Shown here one piece after another: positions 31,830-43,708 of a DNA stretch of 64,000 bases (the stretch's first letter is position 1; every line of letters begins with the position of its first letter). The DNA comes from Gliomastix tumulicola. Taxonomy: Eukaryota > Ascomycota > Sordariomycetes > Hypocreales > Bionectriaceae. The notes under the pieces were generated by a model. The model was given only the letters and a program-made list of their open reading frames with translations. It was not told the origin of the DNA and searched no databases. The translations under genes and the position numbers were made by a program. Location of the stretch: assembly GCA_001599755.1 (NCBI GenBank), contig BCHX01000003.1, forward strand, positions 3,879,289-3,943,288. Direction: 5' to 3'.

Positions 31830-34226
31830 ATGAGACGTGCTTCATCCGGGCACTCCCCGTTGGAGCTGCCCCAGCAGATCCCGAATCCAGTCCCAGTTCC
31901 GATGGGAGGAAGCATCACAGGCCCTGGCAGCATTGGCAACAACAGCACGACCACCCCCGATACAGCATCACCGGCGGCAGAGCCTCAGCATCAGCCACAG
32001 CAAGCACAGCAGCAGGAGCCGGTTCCTCAGCCACCTCGACACCGGAAGGTGAGCCGGGCCTGCGACTTCTGCAAGTCTCGCAAATCACGATGTAGCGGAA
32101 CACACCCCTGTATTCAGTGCACCGCGAGGGGCCAGTCGTGCTTCTTCAACGCGAAGTACACCCGAGGACGACCGCGGACTCCTCCAAGAGCTGCAATGTC
32201 TTCTGCGAGCAGTGGTTCGCTCTTTGCCTCGAATGGCTCGCCTTCTGGTGCGGAGGGACAATCATCAACACCTTCGCAGATCCCTGCTGCTACTGCCACT
32301 GGCTTATTCCAGGCTCATCAGTCTCAGACTCAGTCGCCGCCTCAGTCGTCAGTCTGGTCGTCACTCTCGAAGCCAGAGCATGACTTATCAGCGCAGCTGG
32401 CTGGAGGTGGCAGTCACCACCAGCAACCCTCGTCGACTTTTGCGGGGGACCGGCCATTGATGGAACTTGACCATGCCAAGTTGGACGAGCTGCGACTCAG
32501 TGACCGTGATGAGAATCGGAGGCTGCTGGCACTCTACTTCGACGTCTGCATCGCAACCTATCGAGTCCTGCACCGCCCTTCCACTGAACACTGGCTTGAG
32601 ATCCTCGAGCGAAACTTGGAAGCGAAAAGGCCCATCTGGCATGATCTTGGCCATGGGCGAGCTGCAATCGTCCTCGTTGTTCTGGCTATTGCTACGCTAC
32701 ACAGCGAGAAGTCCAAGGGCTCTCCTTCCTCCACCGGTGATGACGAGGCCCGTGCCCTCTGTCGTAGCGACGAGCTCTTCGGCGCCTCATCCTGGCTTTC
32801 CAGGGCTGAGATAGCGGAATGTCCTGCCCTCGAGGCAGTACAGGCGAGCATCCTCCAGGTCCTGTATCTGTTGCAGACATCACGCTTCAACAGGGCCTGG
32901 TATGTGTTCGGCAACTGCGTCCCCGTCATCTGGATGATTGGTCTGCATCGTCGGGAGAGTCCGAAGCGGATTCAAGTGTCGAAGCTCGACTACATCCAGC
33001 AGCAGTGCAGACAGCGGACCTTCTGGACGGCGTACACGCTTGATAACTACCTGCGTATCGTCTTTGGTCGGCCGCGGCACTTTCATGACGAGGACATCGA
33101 TCAGCAGTTTCCGGATCGAATCAACGACGCCGATATGACAGCCACTCTGTCTGGGGATTATGTTCATGCCAGGCCGGAGTCGGATGTTGACGGTTTGATT
33201 TTTCATGCAAAGTACCTCCCTCCCCCTATCTACTTGCATTTCGAACTCACTACTGATAATGATTTCAGAATCGCCCAAATCATCGGCTCTATATCTCGCC
33301 AGGTCTACACCATACGAAAGACGTCCGACGAAGACCGTGCCGTTGCTGCGTTCCGACTGACCCTCCGCATCAAAGAATGGCGCGACTCCCTCCCAGCACA
33401 CCTCGGCTCGGTCTCGCCTTCCCTCCTCCTCCCGCGTTACCGCCGCCAGGCCGTCATCCTCAAGCTCGCCTACCACCACGCCATCATGCACGCCAGCCGG
33501 CCCTTCCTCCTCCAGGGCAGCTCCGTCGAGTCGGCAGCCTCGGTCCACGTCCGGGACTGCCTGGCAGCGGCCCACGGCGCGCTCGAGATCGCCAACGGCA
33601 TGGCGGCCGAGGGCCCCATGTTCAACGCCTTCTGGTGGACGCACTACGTCGTGTACTGCGCGCTCGTCGTCGTCTACATGTTCGAGATCCAGCAGCGCAG
33701 GCAGCAGATGCACGTGCCCGAGGCGCGGTCGGATCTCGACCTGGCCGAGCGGTGCCGCGTCCACCTCTCACGCGCCACGGCCACCAACTCGCCGAGCAGA
33801 CGCTACGGCGTCATCCTGGAGGAGCTGCGCGCCGCAGCCACAGGCGAGCAGGGGCAGGACTACGACAGACCCGGCCATCTGGGTCTGGGCCACCTCGCCG
33901 GTCCCGAGGAAGTCGGTGGCGGCAGCGGAGGAGGAGGAGGAGGCGGCGGGGACACTGTCATGGACGATGCGTTCCCTCAGGGATTTGCCGAGGCGGCGGC
34001 CGGGCAGCAGTCCGTCTGGACGGATCCGCGGCTGTGGGACTCGTGGGAGACGACCGACTGGCTGGAGCTGGACTCGTCGGTAAGATACACGCTTGATTGA
34101 TGATTGATGATGATGATGATGCTTGAACTTTGGGTTAGGGAACAGACGATCTAATCAAGGGCTCTCTTGCTTCTACAGGCTTTCCGGTATCCCTCCAACG
34201 TAGACGACTTTATCCTCTGGTCATGA
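31830..34226 (+). CDS. Zn2Cys6 transcription factor with fungal_trans domain, 746 aa
   Basis: Three exons: 31830-33211, 33269-34079, 34179-34226. The first intron (57 nt, GTACCT...TTTCAG, branch CTGAT) is a multiple of three without a stop, so an unspliced reading looks continuous; splicing it restores FHAKIAQIIGSISRQVY, as in relatives. The last exon encodes only AFRYPSNVDDFILWS. Residues 1-72 are Gln/Pro-rich. Zinc cluster ACDFCKSRKSRCSG through GQSCFF: C78, C81, C88, C94, C97, C104. The fungal-TF domain covers about 230-560 (LLALYFDVCIATYRVLHRPS, TFWTAYTLDNYLRIVFGRPR). A Gly-rich tract (33925-33955) precedes the acidic C-terminus. Nuclear regulator. It sits between the reductase and a sugar-porter gene, all on the plus strand, so control of one or both is plausible but unproven. 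Confidence 0.9.
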
Positions 34227-35376
34227 GCGTTCCGGACTGTCACCAGGTCGATGGTTTGCTACTGGCCAGCTTGAACGAGGGCATGGCTGCGGAGGGCCCC
34301 TTTGCCAGAGGCCCAGCCATTTCATCGGCATCGGATCGGGTCGAGTCAGTGACATTTGGATGGAGCTAAGGAATCGTTAGCCTGCCATCGGCTCTTTTGA
34401 GCAGATCAGGCATGATTTTTAATACACGCTGGAAGCTGGCAGCCGACCCGAACCCTGCCTGCTACCCCGCAACAGTCTCATCCGATGCTCGCTCTCCATA
34501 TGCTCTGCTATATGGAGTTTTCAGTCTTGGTACACTCGGGATATAAATGTTACCAAAGCCCGAGCCCTGGTTACAGGACGGACTTCTAACCGAACGGGCA
34601 GGTGATACGAGCGCGTCCCCTCACCGCTGCCGCCTCAGGGACGAAGTTGAGATAGACGCAGCCAGGGTTAACCCTATCAGCCGCAAATTACATGCTGACC
34701 GACACTTTGAATTCTTGGAGAAGCCCAAACATCAGTCCTGGTCGTCTCCAACTCCCCACACGCCAACTCCGCAACTTGGATCACACGATGCGGGGGAAAT
34801 AAACGAGTCGTGGCTTTCTGGAGCGGTTTTGTACCCCGGAAAGTCGGAATTTCGCATTATTGTCCGAACATCCTGGCACATCCACTCCCTGGCAGTTCCT
34901 CTCGACTCGAGCAGCATCCGATAAACGGCTGGTCCTGAGTCGGGGTCAGTCCACCAAACGAAGGAAGCCAGCCAGCCCTAGTCCTCTGGATCTTGGGCTT
35001 TAGGCACACCTTTATCATCCGATCATCCGAGGGATCCAGAAACAAACTGAATGACTCGATCCCTCCGCCTTGCCCCCTCTCCTCCTCCTCCTCCTCCCCC
35101 ATGGGCCTGGAAGGGGACCCATTTTCATATCCGAACCTGGGGTCTACTGATATCCGACCTCAACTAATCAACCTAGTCAAGGGTGCTACGTTATAAAGCA
35201 TAGAAAGCTGGCACCCCATGATACCCCAGACTTGTCCATCGACCTCCCACATACCGGGCCACTTCATCGTCTCTCCCTCCAAAGAGTCTTCTTGCATTGG
35301 AGTGTGAAAGTCGTGTCGTCCTCTCCATCTTGTCCCCTCATCTTCCCATTTTTTCACCAGCTCGAAAACCGCAAAC
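34227..35376. other. Promoter region of the MFS gene
   Basis: 1150 nt without a supported gene. A 125-codon frame at 34547-34924 has no domain and looks like chance. CCTCCT-rich tract at 35075-35100. Confidence 0.4.
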
Positions 35377-37076
35377 ATGCAGCTGGGCAAGAAAGCCGGC
35401 CACCGAGGCAACTCGACAAAGACGCTGATGATCAGTCTGGCCATCAGTCTCGCTGGGTAAGTCACGAGAAGCAACAAGTCGATCTCGAATGAACAACAGA
35501 CCGAATCCTAACCAGAAGGCCTTAGATTCGTCAACGGTATCGATACCGGCATCATCTCCTCGACCATTGCCCAGAAGACCTTCAAACGCTACATGTATGG
35601 CCCGGCCATGGACAACACAGCCCTCAAGGGCGGCATCGTCTCGGGCTACTACGCCGGCTATGCCCTGGGCAGCGCCGCCGCCGCCTGGACCATGGACAGG
35701 CTCTCCCGCCGCTGGACGCTCTTCATCGGCGCCTGCTTCAGCGCCGTCGGTGCCGTGCTGCAGGCCGCGGCCATGAATCCCGCCATGATGATCGTCGGCC
35801 GTGCCATCTCCGGCTTCTCCATCGGCATGGTCTACCCGACCGCGCCCGTCTACCTCGCCGAGCTGTCCGCCCCCGAGAACAGAGGCTTCCTCGTCGGCCT
35901 CAAGGGCCTGCTGAACACGCTGGGCTTCTTCACTGCCAACTGGATCGGATACGCGGGCTCCTACGCCCATGGAGATGCGCAGTGGCGGATTCCCCTGGCC
36001 ATGCAGATCCCGCCTGCGCTGCTGCTGGGTATCCTGACGCTGTTCCTGCCCTACTCTCCCCGTTGGTGTAAGTACCTACTCCCGAGATTTCCTTTTACCA
36101 TCCATCCCACGACGATAAAAGCACAGCCTTTTCTAACTCACCCATTTTCGTAGTGGCCATGAAGGAACGCCACGACGAGGCCAAGAAGGTCATGTACTAC
36201 CTCCACGAGCACCGCGGCGCCGAGACCATCGAGACCGAGTTCTCCGAGATGTGCCAGCAGATCCAGCTCGAGTCCCAGCGCAAGAGCATGGCCAACTTCC
36301 GCACCATCTTCACCCGCAAGTACATCCGCCGCACGCTGCTCGTCATCCTCTCCGTGCAGATGATGAAGCTCTCGGGCTCCAACATCATCCAGACCTACCA
36401 GTCCATCATGTACGAGTCCCTCGGCTACAAGGGCCGCACCGTCCTGCTCCTCGGTGGGTTCTACGGCTTCATGGCCGTCGTCGGCCAGATCCTCAACGTC
36501 TTCCTCGTCGCCGACCACTGGACGCGTCGCGGCACCGTCATCCCCGGCTACTTCGTCCTCGCCCTCTTCCTCTCCATCCTGGCTGCGCTGTCACGCTACT
36601 CGACCGAGGAGGGGCTCGACACCGTCGCCATCTCGCGTGCGGGCATCGCCTTCGTCTACCTCTTCGCGTTCGGCTACTCCTTCTACTTCAACAGCATCAA
36701 CTGGGTGCTCGTCGCCGAGATCTTCCCCCTCGACCTGCGCGCCGTCGGCGTCGGCTTCTCCGTCTTCTCCCAGTCCCTCACCGCCATCTGGCTCAACTAC
36801 GCCGCCTCGTACGCCTTCGAGGCCATCTCGTGGAAGTTCTACTTCGTCTTCATCGGCTGCAACGGCTTCGCCGGCACCATGTACTACTTCTTCCTGCCCG
36901 AGACCCGCTTCCTCACGCTCGAGGAGATTGCGGCCAAGTTTGGCGACGAGGTGGCCCCCGTCATCGAGAAGAACCTGGAGGCGCATGACGATCATGATGA
37001 TGTGACCAGGGAGGTTGGGATCGTGGAGGAGAAGACTGCCTCTGACCATGTTGAGGCTTCGGATAAGAGGACTTAA
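35377..37076 (+). CDS. MFS sugar-porter family transporter, 514 aa
   Basis: Three exons: 35377-35456, 35526-36067, 36154-37076; introns of 69 and 86 nt, both with CTAAC branch sites. Sugar-porter marks: FVNGIDTGIISSTIAQ in helix 1, GRAISGFSIGMVYPTAPVYLAELSAP cut here to the key residues R..G.....P.Y..E, LPYSPRW at the end of the first half, and LPETRFLTLEEI after helix 12. About twelve hydrophobic segments. Plasma-membrane proton-coupled uptake of a sugar or polyol is the usual role; substrate cannot be told. It lacks the common QQ motif of helix 7, reading MMKLSGSNIIQTYQSIMYE instead. Downstream neighbour of the second Zn2Cys6 gene on the same strand. Confidence 0.92.
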
Positions 37077-40000
37077 TTCTCTGGGACGGACGGACCAATC
37101 TTCCTGGGGCATGACATAGTGATATAGCAGGAGAAGACAAGGGCCTCCTTCCGGAATAGCTGAAATTAATGACTTTTTTCTCATGCAAACTCATTGAGGT
37201 GACATGAAGCCTAAAGCGTTGGAGCCACAAAGCTTCATTGCTGTTTCAAGTGTCAAGCGAGGCCAGTGCCCGGGCACAATCAACCAACAAAGCCAATGTT
37301 GGGCTCACCTGAAAAATCCAAACTCATGTTGAGTCATTACTGACAAATTGTATCCATTATGATGCATATAAACGAGCCGAACTCGTCATAATGAAGCTTA
37401 AGATCCGATAGACGACCCCCCCTATCAGGAAGGGGGTTCCAGGTGATGCCTTGAGTTCATAGCATCGAATCACACCTCGTCTGGACGAGCGGACATTTGT
37501 AGAACAATTATACCGTCCGTGGAATATTGTTAGGCCAGACCTGCTGTTCCTCAGCCGTTCAGTCCTCCCTATTGATTTCTGTGTATTGCCTTGCTTATTA
37601 CATCGTCCGTGTACGGTTCGTTTTGTTGGATCTTCATGTTCCGCCCTCTGTACGGATGCAGAGCCCGACAAGAGTATCTTTGTCTTGATCCATCTTTGTC
37701 GCAATCCATATAAATTGGTCAACTACCTTCTTGGCAATAGGAACTTTTTTTTTTTTTCGCTCTCTGCATGCGTGCCTCGTAGGATGCCGGTCCCTTCATA
37801 TAGTGCCCTGCACCGACCTATGATGGCTCGCCTCATCTTGCCTGCCGTCGTAGGCTCGGTGCAGACTATTTCGTGTGTCTTGTTTGCCGCGTTTTGTTCC
37901 GCGTGACCTTGACTTTCGGTGTCATGACCCACGATTTTCTTGCCTTCGCCCAATCCTGGTCTTTCGCCTCGTGTGTTTGGTTCGTCTTCTTCGCCTGTAG
38001 TTGATCACTCATGGTGCTTCGTGGTGCTTCGTACAATTGTGAACATTCTGCCAAGTTGAGACATTAGCTTAGTCGTATGTAGCCACATAGAAAGGATCTT
38101 ATGGATACTACTTCTGATGCAGTGGGATGAAAGGGGGGGAGAATGCCTTGGAGACATTGGTGTTTCCCTTGGCCCTTGCCTTGCAGAACTTCGACGATGG
38201 GAATGATGAAGTCTCAATGCAGCTAAACCACAGTGCCAAGCTGTGCTTCCATCTTCAACACCAGAAGATCGGCGAAACCAGGCATTGAATGGATGGGTCA
38301 AGGGTCGTGGTGTCCTATCGGCCAGTTTCACTTGGACTAGAATTGCCGGCTTCTGTCGATGACCTTGTCCTTCTCGGTACTCATCAAGGATACAGGATCG
38401 GGCTCTAGGCTTCGGTCATTCCTGGGTTGACGGGCGAGGAGATCAGTGATGCTTTCTCTGATGAATTGTTCAAGCTTCTGCTCGAGAATGGGAAGGCATG
38501 GTTAGCAGTATTCCGATTAATTAACACCTCGCCGGCCTGAAGAACTCATGGAAGACAATTGCGTACGGAACCAGCCTTCGAACATGTTTGTAAACCTCTC
38601 ATCAGAAAGGGCCTGTGATCTCTAGCATCATTCGGAAGTGAAGCCACAAAGCGAAGTGACCCTTCCACATCCGTGGCACAGCGTGACTTCATCAATTGGC
38701 CTGAATAGCATGAGACCTATAAGACCAATATTGCTGGTACTTGTGATCCCTAGAACGCGCGCTGGTAGAGTCGTTGAAGATCAAAACGTCCCTTTGCGTG
38801 GGTGTCGTCGGGGAGCCGCCAGAGCAAATCACTTTTCCTTCCAGGCTGTGCGCTGTGACCCTTCTATCAATCGTTCAGCCTGATGTATGAGAGTGTATTC
38901 GTTCGGTATAGTGAGATCGTGGGTACGGATGGATTGCTGTTCTTTCGTCATTCTCCTCGACGCGACTGGATCATCACGCGTGGCTACAATTGTGGTCAAC
39001 AAGCCTCAGTGAAGCAGGTGCAGTCGCTCGACTATGGGCGTAATGGATGTCAGACCTGAGTACCTATTTGAAGATTCCATTCATATCTGGCCTAGAGCGA
39101 TGGCCACATGAAAAATTTTCTCAAGCAAAGGGGGAGCGGCAGTGAGTGCTCCCCAAGTTCGAGAGAGCGCTCCATGATGGGAGATTGGCTGATTCTCGAA
39201 GACTCATACCCTGCGAAGCCCGAGAAGCGTTTTTTTCGCATAAGAAGCAAAGAAAGCTGAAGAATTTGATAGCGCGAAACAGAACAGGCTGGTGACGCTT
39301 TGGAGAGATGTAAACAGCAGAGTCGCTAGAGTGGTGTAGGAGGTAACCGGGGAGCACTCTGTGCACTGTAATTAGCAGAAGCCCGTCGCCCCAGTGAGCC
39401 GAAAACCCATCCCAACGAGCCCACGAACACAGGCGAAATTTTTTAGCGGACTGTTTTTGGTTTTAAGGTTCTTTCATCATTCCGAAGCCTCAAAATCACA
39501 GATTTCTACATTTTTGTGCGCAAGTGCATCGCCAAGTCCACGTTTCGCCTGCACCCGATCTGCAGCTGCATTTCGCACCGACTGCACTCGCTGCCTCTTC
39601 CATCCGGACGGTCTTCGATCCCGTGTTAACCTGGCTCGGGGCGCATTCTGTCATTCAAGAGCAAGGAGATGACTTTCGCAGGTTGTCGCAGGCTCGCGCG
39701 GAAGAAACTTCTAAGAGCGCCGGCCGTGGAGAGGGCGCTTGCGCGGGCTGGTGCAGGCGAAAGATGTACAACGGTCAAAGGGTACTCCTTACTTATGGTT
39801 TTTGGTCAAAATCTCTCCATATAATTTGCTCATTGTCAAACAGTAATGATCCTAGTGTCAAGACATGCAACAATGCAGTGCATGATTGCATGGGCGTTGA
39901 ATTTCAGATGGAAGAGCCGAAACCAAGCATAGAAGGGACGAACGCGCGCGTGGCCGGCTGGTAAACAAAGCAAAGCCTAATTTGACGTTCATCTCTAGAA

Positions 40001-40630
40001 TCGAGCGCGAAAGAATTGCAGCCTAAGATTGGAATGGCCGTTGGTAAACGACTGCGCGCTTCGTGGATTTGCGCGAATGTTTTCACTGATTTTCTCTGTC
40101 GCCAGAACCGCGCGCGGAGGAGCGAGGCAAGGGCGAAGGGAGTCACCATCCCAGCGTTTATTCCAGAAGATACCTTACGATAGATATAGAGATGGTTCAA
40201 TCTGCAAGCATGTTCGAAGACCAAGCAAGTCCAGGTGTCGCGGAGAGCTTCGAAGGGGACGCAGCGGTCGCCAAACTGCGAGGCGTGCTTCGCCCTCGCA
40301 AAAAGTCCGGGTCACCATCACGAAAAGCCTCGAGCGACACGCAGCAAGCCAGTCAAATTGTGTAGCAGCTGTAGCAGACACTGCCATTCTAGATGGAAAC
40401 TGCGGACCTGAACCTCAAGCAGCAGGATGAAGAGCGATAATGTCGTGATGGTGCGATGCCTCACCTCAACCATCTTGATACAACCTCACCACACATCACT
40501 ATTTATTTCATCGCCCATTTCTCGAGCTTCAAACACCGCGAACGTCCGTCACTCAAACAACTGTGCTACGGCCAAAAACCAAACCACCACTTCCACACTC
40601 AAAGCACCTCACATCAGACCAAAGAATAGT
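37077..40630. other. Gene-poor region
   Basis: About 3.5 kb without any reading frame I can support. Frames at 39524-39964 (starts with GTG) and 40029-40430 lack domains. A small direct repeat (TGGTGCTTCG twice) lies at about 38012-38032. No transposon terminal repeats or tRNA promoter boxes were recognised by eye. Confidence 0.4.
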
Positions 40631-40972
40631 TTCTTCTTCAAAACGCTGCCAAAGCAACGAATCAATGAAAAAAAAAAAGGTCTTTGCAATCAAAAATTAC
40701 TCCCGGGGCCCGGAACAGGCCCTTCGGAAGCCAACGAGCTGCTGTTCAGTGCAATGCATCCCGTCGGCTCCCGCCCCATACCGGTGATCTTGAGCTCCAA
40801 TATGGCGAGAGAGCTCCTGGCACGGATGAAGAGGGAAAGAAAAGGAAGAGAGTGAGAAAGAAGGGTGGGTGAGAGGGGAGATTTATACCTGCCCTCTGGG
40901 CTCTCTCAGATCACTCCCCTCGCTGGCCCGAGCGCGAGACCGCCAGAGCTGGCAGGCTGACGAGCCAATCAG
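40631..40972 (-). repeat. Duplicated promoter-plus-leader segment, copy A
   Basis: Shares the order of blocks with 41665-41955, read on the minus strand: CTGATTGG (reverse CCAAT box), TGATCTGA, TATAAAT, a CT-rich stretch, GCTCAAGAT, GTAATTTTTGATTGC, TTTTTTTCATTGA, then GTTGCTT and CAGCGTTTTGAAGAAGAA. No coding frame is recognised. A GGGCC/GGCCC hairpin sits where copy B has a different hairpin. Confidence 0.65.
40881..40913 (-). promoter_or_regulatory. Promoter module, copy A: TGATCTGA-18-TATAAAT
   Basis: On the minus strand TGATCTGA (40906-40913) is followed after 18 nt by TATAAAT (40881-40887) and about 92 nt later by GCTCAAG (40789-40795). A reverse CCAAT box lies at 40965-40972. Confidence 0.55.
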
Positions 40973-41664
40973 AAAAATAGAACTACGGGTAGATGCATAA
41001 GTGGTGGGAAAAATAAGTGCGCCGATTTTCTGAAGAAAAAAAAATAAAAAATAAAAAACAAAATCAGAAAAAATCAGCGCAGGTCGTCGTGGCATACGTC
41101 ACAGTGCGAGTGGGAACTTGCTGCCTCAGGACTCCGTACAGGTCCAAGCAGTCATCGAGAGAGGAGGGAGGGAGGTGCTTTGGAACTGGTTACAGGTCGA
41201 TGAAAAGATCACGAGGGGACGAGGTGAAGTTCCTTTTCACGCTTCCACGCGAGTCACCGCACGCGTTGCATCAAGAGGGATGGAGGTCAATCGAGCCCGG
41301 CTCGAGGCACTCAACAGTTCACAAATGGAGGGATATTTAATTCACATCTACATGCAGCTCATAGTGTGCGTCAAGAAGATCAAAATGAGGTCTTTGATCC
41401 CCAGGTCGTGATATCAGGAAGGGTGGGCAGATGCAAATCCTGCCCGCCGGAACACATCACGATGAGGCGTCACAAGAAGAGGTCACCCTTCCAAGTACTA
41501 GCTATGAATTGCCACGTATCCTAGTACTCGTTCGTATATGAGTCAGTAAGAGAAGAGCCGCTCCCAACTTTTTACAATACTACAAACAGAGCCGAGGCTG
41601 CCCAACATTCACTCTGCGTCGATGTTGACGCCATCACCAAGTCACCAAACGCATTGGATCATTC

Positions 41665-41955
41665 TTCTTCTTCAAGACGCTGCGCGAAGCAACAACCTCA
41701 ATGAAAAAAAATGAAAAACAGTCGCAATCAAAAATTACCCCCTCTACCTGGTCTGAGACCAGGGCGCACAGAAATCTTGAGCTTGTGCACCGAAGATGGA
41801 ACAGGACCTACAGAGAGACCCGTATGGGGGAGAAAGGAATCAGAACGGGAGAGAAGGGAGGAGAGGGCATGGTATTTATACTCGCGGCCCAGGGCGCCTC
41901 AGATCATTCCTGGAGATCAGAGGCTGTTCTGACGGGCGGGCAACGGACCAATCAG
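41665..41955 (-). repeat. Duplicated promoter-plus-leader segment, copy B
   Basis: Second copy of the segment at 40631-40972, about 1 kb away in the same orientation. Block order is kept while the spacers have diverged strongly. At 41747-41763 it has CCTGGTC-TGA-GACCAGG, a 7-bp perfect hairpin at the place where copy A has a different one. Confidence 0.65.
41874..41906 (-). promoter_or_regulatory. Promoter module, copy B: TGATCTGA-18-TATAAAT
   Basis: On the minus strand TGATCTGA (41899-41906), 18-nt gap, TATAAAT (41874-41880), then GCTCAAG (41776-41782) about 98 nt downstream. A reverse CCAAT box lies at 41948-41955. Confidence 0.55.
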
Positions 41956-42776
41956 GAAAATGGGCGCACGTTGATTTTCATCGTCACTCCTAATTGGGCG
42001 TTCGGTGAGGCTCTATTTTCCCTAAAAGGTACATGGTCTGTGCGCTCGGGGGATCTGCAGGGTTCGGTGGGCTTCGCTGGTGATGGCGTTTGAGTCTGCT
42101 GGTACTGGATGAGGGCATCTCCAGCCGGAACGTCGGAGCTCTTCTGGCCGTGGCGACGACAACACAACACTTGGGATCTGAAAACGGCAAGACACCCATT
42201 ACGATTATCATTTAGGCGTGCATGTGAGACTTTTTTATTGTTATTTCGGCGTGACGTATCCAACACTCGACATTGAGTGGCACCGATTTCTGGGCTTCAG
42301 CGCGAGCAACGCCCTCTTGACACTGACGAATTCCACCGCACCACGTATTTTATATGTCATACAGTAAACTCTCGGACGAATCTCAATGACATGAAGCTCT
42401 TGTCATGCGATTATTAAGCTCCCATGCCAAAAGTACACCACTTCTCGAGACGCCCTCCCAATGCACCCCCAAGGCTGCTCCCGCCCACCGCTTCGCACCT
42501 TCGCGCAACTCTTCCGCGTTTTCGCTGCCACTGTCGGCCTCGATTATTGGCACAATAGCCCGCAGCGTCCCAATACACCAGCACCCCGCTTCTGGGTCCC
42601 CATCTGAGGCCATCGCCGCCCACACTTTTGACCGGATCTCCATTGACACCGAAGTTGCGCACCAACCCGCACCGCAGCCCCCTGCAAATAACAGTACCAA
42701 CGCGCGACGATTTTTAATATTCGCATTTTTCCACGCCCCGAGTGCACGATTTATTCTGCGATCACGGCCCACTTAC
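41956..42776. other. Intergenic between opposed promoter modules
   Basis: No supported gene. Two overlapping opposite frames (42383-42772 minus, 42405-42779 plus) have no domain and no splice support. Confidence 0.35.
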
Positions 42777-42808
42777 TGATCTGACAGACGAAGAACTCGC
42801 GTATAAAT
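42777..42808 (+). promoter_or_regulatory. Promoter module, copy C: TGATCTGA-17-TATAAAT
   Basis: TGATCTGA (42777-42784), 17-nt gap, TATAAAT (42802-42808), then GCTCAAG (42924-42930) directly before a GTAAGT splice donor. Opposite orientation to copies A and B. Confidence 0.55.
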
Positions 42809-42907
42809 TCTCCTCCTTCGCCCGACTTCTCTTCCTCTTTCTTTCTTTCTTCATCACACACACTCACACTCACAAGCAAAAGCACAACCTCTTCCACATT
42901 GTGCCTG

Positions 42908-42930
42908 CTTGAGCGTTCAGAGCGCTCAAG
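42908..42930 (+). other. Hairpin 1, loop TTCAGAG
   Basis: Perfect 8-bp stem CTTGAGCG/CGCTCAAG around the loop TTCAGAG (42916-42922). The stem ends exactly at the GTAAGT splice donor. Confidence 0.75.
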
Positions 42931-43574
42931 GTAAGTCTTCCTCTTCTCTTCTCTTCTCTTCAATCTTCCTCATTTCATTTTCCTTGCTCCCTCTCATCTC
43001 TCTCCTCGACTGTTTGCTGACGAGTGCCTGCCACTCTCTGAACAGAGGCCCTTGTGGTCGAGCAGCAGATCGCCCGCCGGCGCTCCTCAAGAGCTATCGT
43101 TAGCGTTGACGACATCCCTCCTGCGGGAGCACCACACTCACTCGCTTGAAGGGGTGCGGTAAGTTCCTCCATCATCTTTCTGGCTTTCCTCTCATCCACT
43201 GACCAGATCTTGTCATCTTGCAGGGCAGCTGAGATGGCCATCAACCAGATGCGTCCGTCTCTCTGCGGAAACGAAAAGCCAAGCCTCCCTTCAACGTCGA
43301 GGAGGTCTTCCCTGACATCGTGACCCCGATGGGTCTCGCTGTCGAGCAGCCTCCTCGAATCCACTTCAAGGGGTTCGATAGCATCTCCGAGGAGTATGTT
43401 TCTTCCAGCGTGAGCCCTTGTTAGAGACGAATTGACTGACATCTTATAGGACGCGTGTGCTCCTCGAGCCTCTTGGGGATGACGACGACACCTCGTCGTC
43501 GTCCTCCGAGTACACCCCGGTCCGCACCTATGCGTTTCCTTCCTCTATGCAAGGCCATGGAAGATGTCGACGCA

Positions 43575-43633
43575 AACGCGGCCCTCGGTCCCGTGTCCAG
43601 TTCAGAGCTGGGCACGGTCCGGGGGTTCGCGTT
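43575..43633 (+). other. Hairpin 2, loop TTCAGAG
   Basis: Inner 10-bp stem CCGTGTCCAG/CTGGGCACGG with one G-U pair, loop TTCAGAG (43601-43607). An imperfect outer stem closes with AACGCG/CGCGTT. Confidence 0.7.
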
Positions 43634-43658
43634 CCCAAAACCTGCAGGGAAATTTGTT

Positions 43659-43708
43659 GGTGGGCTTCACGCCCTTGGGATTCGGAGTCCCAAGGCGAGT
43701 TGCCCACC
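43659..43708 (+). other. Hairpin 3, loop TTCGGAG
   Basis: Inner 8-bp stem CCTTGGGA/TCCCAAGG around TTCGGAG (43681-43687), a small mismatched section, then outer stem GGTGGGC/GCCCACC. Weaker pairing continues outside. Confidence 0.7.

Noticed and set aside
39524..39964. 146-codon plus-strand frame
   Set aside because: Starts with GTG and shows no domain; surrounding DNA is gene-poor.
40600..41950. tRNA, snRNA or SINE origin of the duplicated segments
   Set aside because: CCAAT and TATA boxes indicate Pol II; no A/B boxes and no snRNA core motifs were recognised.
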